Source of the DNA: Nocardia elegans NBRC 108235
Lineage (GTDB): Bacteria; Actinomycetota; Actinomycetes; Mycobacteriales; Mycobacteriaceae
Reading direction: 5' to 3'
DNA length: 64,000 nt
NCBI RefSeq assembly: GCF_001612845.1
Contig: NZ_BDBF01000027.1
Coordinates: forward strand, 1-64,000
Shown here: piece after piece, positions 62,478 to 64,000 of the stretch
How the letters are laid out: each line of letters begins with the position of its first letter
Position numbering within the stretch: the first letter of the stretch is position 1
Position numbers and translations under genes: made by a program
The notes under the pieces: model-generated
Told to the model about the DNA's origin: nothing
What the model saw: the letters and a program-made list of their open reading frames with translations, nothing else
Databases searched by the model: none

Positions 62478-62992
62478 CGCATTCGCTCCTCTCCGCGACG
62501 AATTCCGTTGCCTGCTATCGCCGCCAAGGCGTACCGGAGACCGGCCTGGACCACCGGCCGCGCCGTGCCGGGGCCGGCACGCGCCGTTCACGAAGGAGAG
62601 AGTGCCCAGTCCTCGAGGGATCTCACGGATCCGGCAGCTCGGGCTCGATCGGCCCCCGCACGAGCATCCTTGATCGGCCGACTTCGATGGTGCACGCACG
62701 TGGGCGCCTCGGCAACGATCCTGATCACAGTGGGCGCGCGGCGGCGAGCAAGTGGGGCTCATCGACGCGCACTCGATCGCCGTCGATTCCGAGTTGCGGC
62801 TGTCATGCGGACGCGGGCACTACGCCGCCGCTGACCTACTCGACCGAGTTCCACACGGTAGCTGCGCCTTTGGTGTGCGGACCGCGGTGAGCACCTGGAC
62901 CGCGCCTACAACCAGTCCGCCCAGCACTGCCGCAGAAGTGCGCACATCGGGATTCGCGCCCAGTAGACCCACGCGCGACGCGAATGACGTTG
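62478..62992. other. 515-bp region without a supported gene
   Basis: Between the PPOX-like gene and the end of the TetR gene. Several frames are open but none looks protein-like or has a good start. Confidence 0.4.
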
Positions 62993-63673
62993 TCACGCAT
63001 CGGATTCGGCGGGCGATGGATCACCCTCGGACACCTGATCGTCTGCCGCGGCATGGCGCCGCAGTCGCAGAGCCAGCTCCACATGACCGTTGTCGAGCAG
63101 GAAACCCAGAAACAGCGCGCGAAACGCCGAATGCACCGAATCCGGCGGCAGCGTGCCCGGCACCGCCAGTTCGTGCAATGCCAACCCGTGCGCCAGGGCC
63201 GTGAACGCCGGTGCGGCCGCGTCGGGCTCCGGGGCTCCGGCCGCGCGCACACCCGCGGCGGCGGCCCGGCGTGCGGCATCGAGCGCCCGTGCGGCGGCAT
63301 CGCGGAACTCCGGGTGCCGCGCGGAGTGCAGATAGGCCTCGAACAACGCCGGCGTCTCCGGCGAGCGCGGGGTCGCGGCCGACGACAGCGCGGCGGCGAT
63401 CTCGTCGGGTGTGCTGTGCGCCTCGGCCAACGCCTCGGCGAGCGCGACCTGGGTATCGGCGTCGGCGTCGGTATAGACCCGCAGCGCTTCCTCGGTCAGC
63501 GCGTCGATCGAGTCGAAGAAGTAGCCGACCGTGGTCAGCGGCAGTCCGGCTCGTTCGGTGACCGCGCGATGAGTCACCCCGGCCACGCCCACGGTCGCGG
63601 CGACCTCGACAGCGGCCGCGAGCAGGGCTTCGCGGCGAGCCAGGGCACTGGGACGGTGGCGGCGCGCGGTCAC
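62993..63673 (-). CDS. TetR-family regulator
   Basis: 226 aa, GTG start. The HTH is ARREALLAAAVEVAATVGVAGVTHRAVTERAGLPLTTVGYFFDSIDALTEEAL-like (about 12-62), followed by an Ala-rich helical ligand domain. It is divergent from an amidase gene with a palindrome CTGTAAG-TT-CTTACAG between them, so it probably represses itself and the amidase. Confidence 0.85.
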   Translation of the reverse strand: MTARRHRPSALARREALLAAAVEVAATVGVAGVTHRAVTERAGLPLTTVGYFFDSIDALTEEALRVYTDADADTQVALAEALAEAHSTPDEIAAALSSAATPRSPETPALFEAYLHSARHPEFRDAAARALDAARRAAAAGVRAAGAPEPDAAAPAFTALAHGLALHELAVPGTLPPDSVHSAFRALFLGFLLDNGHVELALRLRRHAAADDQVSEGDPSPAESDA

Positions 63674-63693
63674 GATGCAACCCTAGGCCATCT

Positions 63694-63709
63694 CTGTAAG
63701 TTCTTACAG
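63694..63709. promoter_or_regulatory. TetR-type operator candidate
   Basis: CTGTAAGTTCTTACAG, perfect 7-bp arms around TT, 20 bp upstream of the tetR GTG. A second inverted repeat, GAGTCT/AGACTC (63724-63747, 12-bp spacer, containing CTGTACATTCTT), lies just before the amidase ATG. Confidence 0.65.
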
Positions 63710-63754
63710 TTTTCCTCTGGGCAGAGTCTGTACATTCTTCTAGACTCAGCCGCC

Positions 63755-64000
63755 ATGACGTCCCTTCACGCATTTCGCGACGATGCGCTCGCCGAGCACG
63801 ACGCGGTCGCCCTCGCCGAACTGGTCCGCAACGGTTCGGTGAGCCCGCAGGAACTCGCCGCCGCCGCCATCGAGCGAGCACGCGCGGTCGACCCGCAACT
63901 GGACGCCGTCGCCTGCGCGATCTACGACGCCCCGCGCTATCACTCGAAGTCCGATTCCGCCCTCTACGGCGTGCCGACGTTCGTCAAGGACAACACCGAC
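63755..64000 (+). CDS. Amidase, N-terminal fragment (runs off the window)
   Basis: Partial: 82 codons. The N-terminus HDAVALAELVRNGSVSPQELAAAAIERARAVDP and YGVPTFVKDNTD match the amidase-signature family, the latter holding the catalytic Lys of the Ser-cisSer-Lys triad. The amide substrate is unknown. It is divergent from a TetR gene with two inverted repeats between. Confidence 0.85.
   Translation, partial: MTSLHAFRDDALAEHDAVALAELVRNGSVSPQELAAAAIERARAVDPQLDAVACAIYDAPRYHSKSDSALYGVPTFVKDNTD

Noticed and set aside
1..64000. CRISPR arrays, prophage or an intact insertion sequence
   Set aside because: No regularly spaced repeats, no transposase or phage structural genes; only one recombinase remnant was found.

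Overview
The window is high-GC actinobacterial chromosome, most likely Nocardia or a close relative. The order on the minus strand from position 1 to 5.6 kb (gcvP, MerR regulator, bifunctional-nuclease-family gene, ftsR, garA, gcvH, pgsA-like) matches the Rv1822-Rv1832 neighbourhood of Mycobacterium tuberculosis as I recall it. GTG starts, steroid/lipid enzymes and numerous TetR/MarR regulators fit the same group. No rRNA, tRNA, CRISPR array or intact mobile element was seen.

Layout. 1-5.6 kb: conserved glycine-cleavage/GarA block with a tandem glycine riboswitch before gcvP. 5.7-13.7 kb: cholesterol-oxidase-like GMC enzyme, NERD protein, PAP2 phosphatase coupled to an acyl-CoA oxidase/dehydrogenase, ThrE-type exporter, TetR regulator. 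13.8-28.5 kb: steroid and lipid section with a CYP125-type P450, asnB, a small secreted protein, heme oxygenase, a two-domain acyl-CoA reductase, a NodB deacetylase, a WS/DGAT, an alpha/beta hydrolase, an alcohol dehydrogenase, an AraC regulator and an acyl-CoA dehydrogenase. Three KstR-like boxes (two perfect) precede the P450, the WS/DGAT and the hydrolase, which suggests a cholesterol-derepressed group.

28.5-46.2 kb is accessory: two SUKH (SMI1/KNR4) proteins, a GH19-like enzyme, several regulator/target pairs with visible palindromic operators (TetR/small membrane protein, MarR/MBL-fold enzyme, MarR/class III dioxygenase), an ECF sigma factor divergent from a DHFR-like reductase, and decayed genes (serine recombinase tail, DUF732-like, truncated aldose epimerase).

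46.2-52.1 kb is the most distinctive unit: six minus-strand genes packed with 4-nt overlaps or gaps under 10 nt (DegT/StrS aminotransferase, sugar SDR, MGDG-synthase-like glycosyltransferase, DMT-type membrane protein, galE, NodB deacetylase). They look like a dedicated pathway that makes, transfers, moves across the membrane and trims an amino sugar on a lipid carrier or glycolipid. Just upstream lies a PlsC-type acyltransferase pseudogene with a frameshift and an apparent micro-inversion of its C-terminal motif.

52.9-64 kb: a cysteine-rich HTH regulator with a possible target gene, DUF5994 gene, cspA with a strong terminator, MerR regulator, OafA/SGNH acyltransferase, secreted esterase, PPOX-like protein, and a TetR gene divergent from an amidase that runs off the end.
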